This document shows positions 16,307-26,752 of a DNA stretch of 64,000 nt, piece after piece. The position numbers and the translations under genes are program-made. The notes under the pieces are model-generated. The model was not told the DNA's origin. It worked only from the letters and a program-made list of their open reading frames with translations, and did no database searches. Source of the DNA: Clostridia bacterium (GTDB lineage Bacteria; Bacillota; Clostridia; TANB77; CAG-465); assembly GCA_017534305.1 (NCBI GenBank), contig JAFWCU010000010.1:1-64000 (forward strand). The letters run 5' to 3'. Position 1 is the stretch's first letter. Each line of letters starts with the position of its first letter.

Positions 16307-16501
16307 TTATTTTTTCAAAATAGAATGAAATCCTGAACCTGCACAATCTGGACATAAGAAATGACCTTTTCCGTCACAATGGTCACAATGACCTTCATAA
16401 CCTTTACCATCGCAAAATGGACATTCATAATATCCTTTTCCTTCGCATCTTTTACAATCTACATGCTCATATTCAGGTTTTTTAGGTATAAATAATGACA
16501 T
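16307..16501 (-). CDS. DnaJ-type zinc-knuckle miniprotein (paralogue)
   Basis: 64 residues with CxxC pairs at about 16-19, 27-30, 39-42 and 50-53, each followed by xGxG (CKRCEGKG, CPFCDGKG, CDHCDGKG, CPDCAGSG). The spacing of the repeats matches the DnaJ zinc domain closely. It is a paralogue of the gene at 15932 but has a longer N-terminal lead-in with three Pro/Lys/Glu residues and a different C-terminus. It has its own consensus promoter and terminator, so the two genes are separate units on one strand. It sits directly downstream of the VirD4-like gene. Confidence 0.75.
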   Translation of the reverse strand: MSLFIPKKPEYEHVDCKRCEGKGYYECPFCDGKGYEGHCDHCDGKGHFLCPDCAGSGFHSILKK

Positions 16502-16559
16502 ATTATCAATCCTCCTAACAATTAATTATAATTGCTATAAAAATATAACAACTGCTATA

Positions 16560-16588
16560 ATTATAACATAAATTAATACTCTGGTCAA
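16560..16588 (-). promoter_or_regulatory. Promoter of the second zinc-knuckle gene
   Basis: On the minus strand TTGACC (16588-16583), 17-base spacer, TATAAT (16565-16560). An AT-rich leader of ~55 bases follows. Confidence 0.8.
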
Positions 16589-16613
16589 CATAATATATGA
16601 AAAAATAAATAAC

Positions 16614-16643
16614 AAAAAGAGACTTACTTCAAAAGTAAGTCTC
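16614..16643 (-). terminator. Intrinsic terminator of the VirD4-like gene
   Basis: GAGACTTACT / AGTAAGTCTC stem with a T run on the minus strand. Confidence 0.9.
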
Positions 16644-16650
16644 AATTTAT

Positions 16651-19143
16651 TTATTTTTTATTTCTTTTAATGATTGGTGATTCATAGTGTTCTGTGATTG
16701 CACCGCCATTACCTTGTTTATCTAAAGTAACTGATGTATCTTCAAATACTATTTCAACATCACTTTTATCATTTAGATTTCCAACTTTAATAAAGTCTGC
16801 ATTTGAAGTATTAACATTAGATGATTCAGCTTGTTTTTTGATTTCATCTTTTAATCTGTTTGTAGTGTTAACTCCAAATAGTTTATCATCATTTGAAGAA
16901 GAATCACTATCATGCATTGTTATAGTTGGAGAATCTGGTTTAGTCATCATATATTTTTCAAAGTTAAACATAAGAGTATTTTGTTTCTCTTTATATTTAG
17001 ATGCTAAGAATGATGTTCTACCTTCACCAAATACTGTTTTACCAGCTGATGTTTTAGTTTTATAGAACATTGAACCAAATCCAAGCTCTGCAAGTTTGTG
17101 AATTTTAATTCTATCCTTATCTTGCATACTAATTCCAGTGCTTCCTTTCATGTCACCATCTTTAATATCATAACGAGTAACTTGGTCTGGTTTCTTTTCT
17201 TTACCAAATGCTTGGTTCCAGTAAACACTATCTTCTGGTACAGTATCACCAAATACGATTTGAGTTTTAGTATTGGCAAGTACTGTTTGTCTATAATATG
17301 AATGTCCAGATTTTTCAAGTTGAGATAAGTTTTGGATAGCTACTGTAACACCACATCTATATTTTCTAAATAATGTAAACATTACATCCATGTCTTTAGT
17401 AATATATTCTGGGAACTCATCAATATATAAGAAGTGAGGAGTTCTTGAATCTTCATTACCTTTTCTTCTTAATACTGCATCTTGGAATTGTAGTATAAAG
17501 AACATACCGAATGCTTTAGCTTGGATAATACCAAGTTCACCTTTTCTTGAACAAGCAGTAATGATACTACCGTTTGCAAGAGCTTTATCAAAATCGATAA
17601 CGTTCTTTTTACCACAAAGTGCAGCTTTAAGACCAGGGTTACGAACTAGGTTATTAAGTTGTGTGATAGCACCATATAAGAATCTTTCTGTATCTTTTCT
17701 ACCACTACCTTTTGAACCAGGTATTTCGTAACCATTTATATTAAGACTTGGTTTGTAAAAGTTCTTTTCAAAATATTTAATTAATAGTTTATATTTTTGT
17801 TCTAACTCAGGAATACGTTTCATTTCCTCAGTCATTTCTTCAACAGCGTCGAAGTTATATAATAGTTCTAGCATATCTTCTAGAGATGCCATCTCACCAC
17901 CATGTAGTACAGGATACATCTCTTTTAATAATATTGTTAAGTTTTGGAATGCATCAATTGTTACTTGTGTAAAGAATGGGTCAGATGTTCCTTTAGATTC
18001 ACTACCATACATTGCCATTAAAACGTCTGCAACAATAGATGCTGCTTTTGCAGGATCTGGAATTGCAAATGGGTTAATAGATAATGTTTTTTCTGGATTT
18101 GCTGGGTCAATAGATAATACATCCATATCGAAGTTTTTAGCAACTCCAATAAATTGTGAAATAAAGTTACCATCATTTTCAACAATTGTGATACCTAAAT
18201 CTCTATATGTTGTTTCTCCAGTTGCGTTATCATGATATTGAACTAGAGGAGCAACTTCACTATCAAATTGATCTGTCATTCCAGTCTTTGGTTTAAGTAA
18301 TCTTAAACTAAAGTTTCTGTTAATGTATCTGTTGTCATATGGTCCATTCATGTAAGCAATACCTTTTTTAAGCATTGAGTAACCAACTTTTTTAGAATAT
18401 TCTCTAAAGAAGAATTTCTTTTCAAGGTCAAGAGCACTCATAGGTAATAGAACTGTTGCAGTTTTACCAGTACCAGTAGCACCTTGTACAAGTGTTGCTT
18501 CATAACGTTTTTTCTCAGGTACTACAATAGGAACTGATGTACCTTTTGCAGAACCAATTACAGTATTACAATCAAAAGCGTCGCTTTTCTTTTTACCAGA
18601 GCTTATTGTTAATCCTATATATGCTGCGATAGATTTTGTTTTATCTTCACTTGTAAATATTCCTAAGAAGTAATCAATAATTTTTGTTATTGAAATAAAT
18701 GGTAGGAATAAGCATAGTGATTTAACTGCTGGTGCAATTAAAGTAGGATATTGCAATAATAACTTGTCATATTTTGGAAGTTTTTGAATAACATGCCAAA
18801 ATATATAGTTAATTGCTACGCTTGTTGAATATAGCACAGGAACTGCTAACAACACGCATGTAAATATAAACATTTTAATTCTGTGATCATCACTCTTTGG
18901 AAGTCCAGAATTAACAAAAAATGAATATGCAAGAGCTGGTACCATAAATAAAAGTGCTAGTCCATAAGGTAGAAGTGAATCTACTGTTACCCAGTCACTA
19001 ATTCTGATAGTTCCAGCAGCTACGCTTAAAATTTTTGCAAATGAATACAAAGCCACAATTATTGCTATGGCGTATAGTATATATGTAAAAACTTTTTCAG
19101 GCTTAGCTTTGATATGCAATTTCTTAAAAAGATCATTAATCAA
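16651..19143 (-). CDS. VirD4/TraG-type coupling ATPase of a type IV secretion system
   Basis: 830 residues. About four membrane segments occupy residues 17-165, then a RecA-like ATPase domain: Walker A GATGTGKT beginning at residue 221, a long insertion region, Walker B FLYIDEFPEY with D575, and the VAIQNLSQLEKS motif that TraG/VirD4 proteins use near the nucleotide sensor. The C-terminal ~110 residues are polar and low-complexity. Such proteins hand DNA or protein substrates to the VirB channel. The gene is alone on the minus strand beside pth, some 20 kb from the VirB-like locus at 38.9-54.6 kb, with no relaxase next to it. It probably serves that locus; this is inferred from the absence of another T4SS in view. 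Confidence 0.9.
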   Translation of the reverse strand: MINDLFKKLHIKAKPEKVFTYILYAIAIIVALYSFAKILSVAAGTIRISDWVTVDSLLPYGLALLFMVPALAYSFFVNSGLPKSDDHRIKMFIFTCVLLAVPVLYSTSVAINYIFWHVIQKLPKYDKLLLQYPTLIAPAVKSLCLFLPFISITKIIDYFLGIFTSEDKTKSIAAYIGLTISSGKKKSDAFDCNTVIGSAKGTSVPIVVPEKKRYEATLVQGATGTGKTATVLLPMSALDLEKKFFFREYSKKVGYSMLKKGIAYMNGPYDNRYINRNFSLRLLKPKTGMTDQFDSEVAPLVQYHDNATGETTYRDLGITIVENDGNFISQFIGVAKNFDMDVLSIDPANPEKTLSINPFAIPDPAKAASIVADVLMAMYGSESKGTSDPFFTQVTIDAFQNLTILLKEMYPVLHGGEMASLEDMLELLYNFDAVEEMTEEMKRIPELEQKYKLLIKYFEKNFYKPSLNINGYEIPGSKGSGRKDTERFLYGAITQLNNLVRNPGLKAALCGKKNVIDFDKALANGSIITACSRKGELGIIQAKAFGMFFILQFQDAVLRRKGNEDSRTPHFLYIDEFPEYITKDMDVMFTLFRKYRCGVTVAIQNLSQLEKSGHSYYRQTVLANTKTQIVFGDTVPEDSVYWNQAFGKEKKPDQVTRYDIKDGDMKGSTGISMQDKDRIKIHKLAELGFGSMFYKTKTSAGKTVFGEGRTSFLASKYKEKQNTLMFNFEKYMMTKPDSPTITMHDSDSSSNDDKLFGVNTTNRLKDEIKKQAESSNVNTSNADFIKVGNLNDKSDVEIVFEDTSVTLDKQGNGGAITEHYESPIIKRNKK

Positions 19144-19190
19144 ACGAAATCACCACTTTCAGTAATATAAATAGTTTCTCAAATGTCTAA

Positions 19191-19219
19191 TTGACATATT
19201 AAATTAATTCATATATAAT
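19191..19219 (+). promoter_or_regulatory. Consensus promoter upstream of pth
   Basis: Perfect TTGACA, 17-base spacer, perfect TATAAT. The start site would lie near 19226, leaving a ~90-base leader. Confidence 0.8.
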
Positions 19220-19318
19220 AATACTATAATTTACTTAATTTTTCAAGAGTTTTTAGCAAACTCAGGGCGAAAATGAGAGTATTTTTTTATGTTTTTAAAA
19301 AAAGGAAGGAAAAAAGCA

Positions 19319-19852
19319 ATGAAAATCATAGTTGGACTTGGAAATCCTGGTGACAAATATAGCAAAACAAGACACAATGTAGGTTGGTTATTCTTAGACT
19401 ATCTTTCTGAAGTTTATGGTATAGAAGTTCAAAAGAATAACTGCGATGCATTAGTTGGTGAAAAAAATATAGATGGTGAAAAAATAATCTTTGCAAAGCC
19501 AATGACATTTATGAACCTAAGTGGAAATGCTGTACAAAAATTAAAGAATTGGTATAAAGTTGAAGATAAAGATATAATGATTCTTTTTGATGATATAGAT
19601 ATTCCTTTTGGAACATTTAGATACAGAGAAAAGGGAAGTGGTGGTTCACACAATGGAATGAAAGATGTAGTTCAAAAATTAGGAACACAAGAAATACAAA
19701 GAATAAGAGTAGGACTTGGTGGACTAAAACATGAAAAGCAAGACATGGTAGACTTTGTACTACAAAGATTTTCTAAAGAAGAACTAGCAAAACTTGAAGA
19801 AGTATTTGCAGAAGCTTCAAAACAAGTAGATGAATTTATAAAATCTAAGTAA
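19319..19852 (+). CDS. pth: Peptidyl-tRNA hydrolase
   Basis: 178 residues. It recycles peptidyl-tRNA that falls off ribosomes. The opening KIIVGLGNPGDKYSKTRHNVGW contains the catalytic His (H19), KPMTFMNLSGNAV carries the conserved Asn, and LFDDIDIPFG supplies the catalytic Asp; the GGSHNGMKD turn completes the active site. I start at ATG 19319 behind AAGGAAGG. An upstream in-frame ATG (19289) would add ten basic residues absent from the family. Usual bacterial length is ~185-195. Confidence 0.96.
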   Translation: MKIIVGLGNPGDKYSKTRHNVGWLFLDYLSEVYGIEVQKNNCDALVGEKNIDGEKIIFAKPMTFMNLSGNAVQKLKNWYKVEDKDIMILFDDIDIPFGTFRYREKGSGGSHNGMKDVVQKLGTQEIQRIRVGLGGLKHEKQDMVDFVLQRFSKEELAKLEEVFAEASKQVDEFIKSK

Positions 19853-19867
19853 TTAACATAGAAAACA

Positions 19868-19896
19868 TTGACAAAATTTGTTAACTATGTTAAAAT
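19868..19896 (+). promoter_or_regulatory. Promoter of rplU-rpmA
   Basis: TTGACA, 17-base spacer, TAAAAT. Confidence 0.78.
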
Positions 19897-19902
19897 AATA
19901 CA

Positions 19903-19985
19903 CGTATTCCGCACAGAACAGGTTGAAAAGTGCTAATTTAGTACACCTTAATGGCGAGAGCAAGATAGAATATATAAGGAGGAAC
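19903..19985 (+). ncRNA. Probable ribosomal protein L21 leader
   Basis: The ~85-base leader contains CCGCACAGAACAGG, TTGAAAAG, a GTGCTA/TAGTAC hairpin and GGCGAGAGC, which resemble my memory of the Firmicute L21 leader (Rfam RF00559). An AGGT/ACCT helix encloses the central hairpin. It would allow feedback control of the operon by L21. The identification is by eye; a covariance-model search would settle it. Confidence 0.6.
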
Positions 19986-19988
19986 ATT

Positions 19989-20348
19989 ATGTACGCAATA
20001 GTTGAAATTAGTGGTAAACAGTACAAAGTTCAAGAAGGAGACATTGTTTTCGTTGACAGACTAGAAGAACTAGAAGAAGGAAAATCAACAACTTTTGATA
20101 AAGTTCTTTTCATCTCTGATGGAGACAAAACTACAGTTGGAACTGATACTGTAAAAGGAGCTAAAGTTAAAGCTACAGTTGTTGGACATGGAAAAGCTAA
20201 AAAGGTTGTAGTATTCAAATACAAACCTAAGAAAAATGAAAGAAAAGTAAGAGGTCACAGACAACCTTATACTAAAATCCAAATTGAAAAAATAACAACT
20301 GGAACAAGAGCTAAAAAAGCAGCAGAAGAAACAGAAGCTGCAGAATAA
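19989..20348 (+). CDS. rplU: 50S ribosomal protein L21
   Basis: 119 residues beginning [17 protein letters not shown], with the ARVVGHGK-like [19 protein letters not shown] and the R.GHRQ.YT...I.KI end typical of L21. It binds 23S rRNA in the large subunit. The family is usually ~103 residues; here an extra Lys/Ala/Glu-rich tail ([12 protein letters not shown]) is present. AAGGAGG lies 6 bases before ATG 19989. rpmA follows 41 bases later with no gene in between. Confidence 0.96.
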   Translation: MYAIVEISGKQYKVQEGDIVFVDRLEELEEGKSTTFDKVLFISDGDKTTVGTDTVKGAKVKATVVGHGKAKKVVVFKYKPKKNERKVRGHRQPYTKIQIEKITTGTRAKKAAEETEAAE

Positions 20349-20389
20349 TTTAAAGTAAAACGTAATGTGATAAAAAAGGAGTGAGATAA

Positions 20390-20650
20390 ATGGCACATAA
20401 AAAAGGAGGCGGCTCTACAAAAAACGGTAGAGATAGTGAAGCTAAAAGACTTGGAGCTAAAAGAGCTGATGGTCAATTCGTATTAGCAGGAAATATCCTA
20501 TACAGACAAAGAGGTACTAAAATATATCCAGGTACTAACGTTGGAATAGGAAGCGATGATACTTTATTTGCTAAAGTTGACGGTGTCGTTAAATTTGAAA
20601 GAAAAGGAAGAAGCGACAAAAAAGTTAGCGTATATCCTGTAGAAGAATAA
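20390..20650 (+). CDS. rpmA: 50S ribosomal protein L27
   Basis: 86 residues starting [20 protein letters not shown], with the family's [24 protein letters not shown]27 reaches the peptidyl-transferase centre with its N-terminus. Most Firmicutes make L27 with an N-terminal extension of the LQFFA type, removed by the protease Prp encoded between rplU and rpmA. Here the extension is absent and there is no prp gene in the gap, which is internally consistent. A terminator follows. Confidence 0.97.
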   Translation: MAHKKGGGSTKNGRDSEAKRLGAKRADGQFVLAGNILYRQRGTKIYPGTNVGIGSDDTLFAKVDGVVKFERKGRSDKKVSVYPVEE

Positions 20651-20656
20651 CGTAAA

Positions 20657-20689
20657 ATTACAACCAGAGAAATCTGGTTGTTTTTTTAT
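20657..20689 (+). terminator. Intrinsic terminator after rpmA
   Basis: CAACCAGA-GAAA-TCTGGTTG followed by seven T. Confidence 0.93.
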
Positions 20690-20724
20690 GCAAAAATTAA
20701 GCCCCCGGAAATAAATCCGGGAGC
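20690..20724 (-). terminator. Terminator of the first beta-CASP gene
   Basis: GC-rich stem GCTCCCGGA / TCCGGGGGC on the minus strand with a T-rich tail, convergent to the rpmA terminator. The GC-rich stem is unlike most terminators here. Confidence 0.85.
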
Positions 20725-20746
20725 TCTTTAATGTTCGAGTGTGATC

Positions 20747-22318
20747 TTACTGCATTTTGCGACGGAAAAGCTTTTGCTTTTGTCTACCTTTTGACTGTTC
20801 CTCAGGTGCATCAAATGACTTAAACTCTAAATCTGTAACAGGAAGAGTTTTAATGATGCCATATGCACCAACTCTTACACAAACATCTGGTCCTAAAACT
20901 TCAACACCCTTAGAAGGATGAATCGTATCAGTAACAGACTGTGCAAAAGACTGCTTTGTAGCCTTTTCCCCATGATTTACAAGGACAGACTTAGCATTAG
21001 GAAAGCGTTCGATTGACTCAAGCAAATCCTCTTTTTTACCATGACCAGAAAATTCATTAGTTGCAAGAACACGTGCCTTCTTTTCTACCATAACGCCTTT
21101 TACATCAATCAACTCACCTTGAGGTGTGTCTTGTAATACCCTTCCAAAAGTGTTAGGAGTAGTAAAGCCACAAAAGTGAATTGTTGCATCAGCGCGTGTA
21201 ATAAAATACGGCAGATAGAACTGTGCAGGGCCATAACTTCCCATACCAGATGTGGTAAGAATAACCTTAGCACCACCTTTTTTTAGAAGTGATTCGCGCT
21301 CAGCAAACTCATGAATCATAGAAAGATTCTCAGGTACAAAATCTCTAGCCTCAGGTGTTAACAATTTCTTGTGATGGTTATAATAGCTTGTGTAGCTCTG
21401 TGCAAGATTACCATCTAAGAAGATTGGAATGGTTGGGTCTAATTTTCCTGCTTCCTGAAGTCTGCGAATTTTAAGCAAGATTTCTTGCGTTCTTCCCAGT
21501 GCAAAAACAGGCGCAACGAAAGTATGCCCCATATCCATAGACTCAAGTAAGTTATCATCAAAAACACGTTTGATAGTGCTATTAGATGTAGTACCATACG
21601 TAGACTCTTCAATTACTGTAACAGGCAGCTCATAAATATTCTTGGGCATAGCTTTGACATCAAAAAACATGTTAGTCTTTGCATAGTCTCCGCTAAAGAA
21701 AAGGTTGATAGACCTTTGCCCAGGATAGCTAATAGTTACAAGAATCGAACTTGCACCAAGCAAGTGCCCGTTTCCAGCAAACATAACAGAAACATTAGGG
21801 TCAATCTTAATACGACGATTAAACTCAACTCCATATACATTGTCCATTGCATATGATACATCATCTTTATCAAAAAGAGGCGCATTCATAAGATTTGCTA
21901 AATAGACAGGTACAGAAGTGTCACTCATTGCATGACGAACCCGACCTTGGTTTTGAGACGTTGCTGCCTCAAAAATCTCTGCTGTGTTGTTAAGAGCGTA
22001 AGTCATAAGCTCAGAAGTTGTTGTACTTGCGTAAGTTGGACCGTTAAATCCATCCTTGTAAAGTTTGGGGATTCTCCCAATATGGTCAATGTGGTTATGC
22101 GTCACAAGAGCAAAGTCAATCTCTCGAGGATCAAACGGAAAATAGTAATTCTCCCTCTGGTATTTCTCCTCTTGGAAGAGACCACAATCAACAATAAATT
22201 TGATTCTCCTTTGATCTGGCAAACGTACAGTGCAGATGTTGCATGAACCAGTAACCTCATCATGAAGGGCCACTATGTCTACAAACATATCCGCCTTGGT
22301 ATTTTTGCTCATACTCAA
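20747..22318 (-). CDS. Beta-CASP metallo-beta-lactamase family RNA-processing hydrolase (GC-rich copy)
   Basis: 523 residues. The MBL zinc site is THNHIDHIGR (HxHxDH), with FSGDY and the later GHLLG His. The beta-CASP part and C-terminal RMMBL-like NEFSGHGKKEDL and VNHGEKATKQSFA follow. Relatives (Ysh1/CPSF73-like, COG1236) are endo- or exoribonucleases; substrates here are unknown. Its base composition is visibly higher in GC (about 42% in two 60-base samples I counted) than its neighbours, and codons differ from the paralogue just upstream, a sign of transfer. SD AAGGAGG precedes ATG 22318. Confidence 0.88.
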   Translation of the reverse strand: MSMSKNTKADMFVDIVALHDEVTGSCNICTVRLPDQRRIKFIVDCGLFQEEKYQRENYYFPFDPREIDFALVTHNHIDHIGRIPKLYKDGFNGPTYASTTTSELMTYALNNTAEIFEAATSQNQGRVRHAMSDTSVPVYLANLMNAPLFDKDDVSYAMDNVYGVEFNRRIKIDPNVSVMFAGNGHLLGASSILVTISYPGQRSINLFFSGDYAKTNMFFDVKAMPKNIYELPVTVIEESTYGTTSNSTIKRVFDDNLLESMDMGHTFVAPVFALGRTQEILLKIRRLQEAGKLDPTIPIFLDGNLAQSYTSYYNHHKKLLTPEARDFVPENLSMIHEFAERESLLKKGGAKVILTTSGMGSYGPAQFYLPYFITRADATIHFCGFTTPNTFGRVLQDTPQGELIDVKGVMVEKKARVLATNEFSGHGKKEDLLESIERFPNAKSVLVNHGEKATKQSFAQSVTDTIHPSKGVEVLGPDVCVRVGAYGIIKTLPVTDLEFKSFDAPEEQSKGRQKQKLFRRKMQ

Positions 22319-22364
22319 AACCTCCTTATCTCGTGTGCTGCCAAATAATTATTGACAGAAGCCA

Positions 22365-22398
22365 AAACAACAATTGTTGTTTAGTAAAAAATTTACTA
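22365..22398. promoter_or_regulatory. Two adjacent perfect palindromes in the leader of the GC-rich beta-CASP gene
   Basis: AAACAACAA/TTGTTGTTT is an 18-base perfect palindrome (22365-22382), directly followed by TAGTAAA-AAA-TTTACTA (22382-22398). On the minus strand they lie just after the predicted transcript start, a usual place for a repressor operator or RNA switch. Confidence 0.5.
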
Positions 22399-22410
22399 TT
22401 GCTCGTCTTT

Positions 22411-22439
22411 ATCTTATCACGGTATAAATACCTAGTCAA
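22411..22439 (-). promoter_or_regulatory. Promoter of the GC-rich beta-CASP gene
   Basis: On the minus strand TTGACT (22439-22434), 17-base spacer, TAAGAT (22416-22411). Confidence 0.6.
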
Positions 22440-22461
22440 CCTAAAAAGGACAATTTTGGGC

Positions 22462-22494
22462 AAAAAAATACCCAAGCTATAAGCTTAGGTATTT
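22462..22494 (-). terminator. Terminator of the second beta-CASP gene
   Basis: On the minus strand AAATACCTAAGCT / AGCTTGGGTATTT (with wobble), then T run, directly after the stop at 22499. Confidence 0.85.
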
Positions 22495-22498
22495 ATAT

Positions 22499-23959
22499 TT
22501 AAGGGTTAAATGGATAAGACTTTAATAGTCCATAAGCTCCAACCCTCATTGTATGGTTTGGACCAAGGATTGCTACATGTTTAGGGTTTATTTCTTCGGT
22601 TATTTTCTTTGCAAAAATCTTTTTAACATCTGCATCTCCGTGATTTACAAGAACAGTTTTTAGATTACTAAATTTTCTCATTAAATCTAAAAGTTCATCT
22701 TGTTTTGCATGAGAAGAAAATTCAGTTGTTGTGTATACTTTTGCGCGTTTGTATGTCATAACCCCGTTAAGTTCAAAAAGCTCTCCAGGTGTGACATCTT
22801 GTAATTTCCTACCTAGTGTATTTTCTGCTGTATATCCACCAAAAATTATTGTACATTTTGGACGAGAAATATAGTTAGGCAAATAGATTTGCGCAGGCCC
22901 ATAATTTCCCATACCAGAAGTGGTAAGAATAATTTTAGGTTTTCTATCTGTCAAAATAGTATTTCTATGCTCATAGCCTTGAACAATTTCCACATTAGCA
23001 GGCATAAAGTTTTTAACATTTAAGTGCTCTGCATTTAATTTGTAAAAATCATCATAAGAGTGAGCAAGATTACCATCTGAGAAAATACGAATGTCTTTAG
23101 AAAGCTTACCTGTGTCTTGAAGCATCTTTAATCTGTTTTTTATCTCTTGCATTCTTCCAAAAGCAAATACTAGGATAATTAGCGTTTCGTCATTTTTCAT
23201 AGATTCAATAACTAAGTTATCAAAAACAGGTTTAATGATGTCTTTTTTAGTATTACCATAAGTCGACTCAGTAACTAGATTTATAGGTAAATCTAAAACA
23301 TCTTGTGGTATGGATTCAACATTAAAGAAAGTATTGTGAGTATTGTAGTCACCAGTAAAGAATGCATAAATTGGTTCTTGTCCACGATACTTAATTGTAA
23401 CTAAAATTGAACATGCTCCAAGTGTGTGCCCATTTTTAAATAGTCTAACACTAATATGCTCATCTACTTTAAAAGATGTATTATACTCAAGTCCAACTAC
23501 TTGACTCATAGCATTTTGTACATCATCAACATCATATAATGGCTTAGTGCTATCAAAAATAGGAACAGATGAATCAATTATAACTTTCTTTTTTGAATTT
23601 TTCTGGATACTAGAAGACAAAATTTCGGCTGTATTAGTTAATGCTATTGGCATTAGCTCTCCTGCTAGTGTACTAGTGTAGATTTTCCCATTAAAACCTT
23701 CTTTACATAGTTTTGGAATTCTTCCAATATGATCAATATGTGTATGAGTTATAAGTGCAAAAGCTATGTCTTTTGGTTCAAACGGAAAGTTATAGTTTTG
23801 AGCTTGGTATTTCTCCTCCTGAAATAGACCACAGTCTACAATAAATTGAGTTTTACTCCTGTCTGGATATCTTACTGTACACAAAATACAGGACCCTGTA
23901 ACTTCTTCATGAAGAGCGGTTACATCCAGATACATGTCGGCTTTGTTCTTTTTTCTCAT
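22499..23959 (-). CDS. Beta-CASP metallo-beta-lactamase family RNA-processing hydrolase (AT-rich paralogue)
   Basis: 486 residues, colinear with the neighbour at 20747: THTHIDHIGR zinc motif, FTGDYN, GHTLGAC, ILTTSGMGNYGPAQIYLP, TEFSSHAKQDELL and VNHGDADVKK. It differs throughout and uses the AT-rich codons of the surrounding chromosome (27% GC in one 60-base sample). The start is ATG 23959 behind AAAAAGGAGGAG; an upstream in-frame start would place the SD inside the gene. Same expected role as its paralogue: zinc-dependent nuclease acting on RNA. Confidence 0.88.
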   Translation of the reverse strand: MRKKNKADMYLDVTALHEEVTGSCILCTVRYPDRSKTQFIVDCGLFQEEKYQAQNYNFPFEPKDIAFALITHTHIDHIGRIPKLCKEGFNGKIYTSTLAGELMPIALTNTAEILSSSIQKNSKKKVIIDSSVPIFDSTKPLYDVDDVQNAMSQVVGLEYNTSFKVDEHISVRLFKNGHTLGACSILVTIKYRGQEPIYAFFTGDYNTHNTFFNVESIPQDVLDLPINLVTESTYGNTKKDIIKPVFDNLVIESMKNDETLIILVFAFGRMQEIKNRLKMLQDTGKLSKDIRIFSDGNLAHSYDDFYKLNAEHLNVKNFMPANVEIVQGYEHRNTILTDRKPKIILTTSGMGNYGPAQIYLPNYISRPKCTIIFGGYTAENTLGRKLQDVTPGELFELNGVMTYKRAKVYTTTEFSSHAKQDELLDLMRKFSNLKTVLVNHGDADVKKIFAKKITEEINPKHVAILGPNHTMRVGAYGLLKSYPFNP

Positions 23960-24052
23960 ATAAAAACTCCTCCTTTTTATATTATAAACAATCATTTATA
24001 ACTAGCCTGAATTTCATAATCTCGAATTCATATAAATATATTGCCTGAGCAT

Positions 24053-24081
24053 ATTATATATTGCCATTTAGCTCAAGTCAA
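24053..24081 (-). promoter_or_regulatory. Promoter of the AT-rich beta-CASP gene
   Basis: On the minus strand TTGACT (24081-24076), 17-base spacer, TATAAT (24058-24053). The rest of the 260-base gap before trpS shows no T-box or other structure I could recognise. Confidence 0.75.
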
Positions 24082-24221
24082 GAAAAAATTTGTTAAAAAG
24101 AGAAAATAAAGAAGAGAAATATACAAAAGTATACATAATTTGATTATTTTTATCTTTAATTAGTAGATTTTTTAAATTATTTATTGTATAATATGAAATA
24201 TTATTGTGAGGTGAAAAAATT

Positions 24222-26529
<2,308 letters not shown>

Positions 26530-26547
26530 AATATTACAAAATTACAG

Positions 26548-26580
26548 CCCGCAAACATAGTGTTTGTGGGTTTTCTTTTT
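26548..26580 (+). terminator. Intrinsic terminator after obgE
   Basis: CCCGCAAACA / TGTTTGTGGG stem with a 3-base loop and T-rich tail. Confidence 0.9.
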
Positions 26581-26752
26581 ACTTTGTTACAAATTAGTAA
26601 TAAAAGAAATATGCAAAAGATAATTATCTTAAAATGCTTGAATATCAACATTTGTACAGGTTATTATTACAAAATTATTATTATTTACAAAATATAATTA
26701 TTATGTTATTTTAGAGGCGTAAAAACAAAAGAATAAGTTTTGAGGTGACGCT

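Noticed and set aside
16501..16590. AT-rich repeat-like stretch suggesting an origin or iterons
   Set aside because: The repeats are explained by the TATAAT promoter and AT-rich leader; no regular iteron spacing.
24060..24221. Possible T-box leader of trpS
   Set aside because: No AGGGTGG-type T-box sequence or specifier stem could be found in the 260-base gap.
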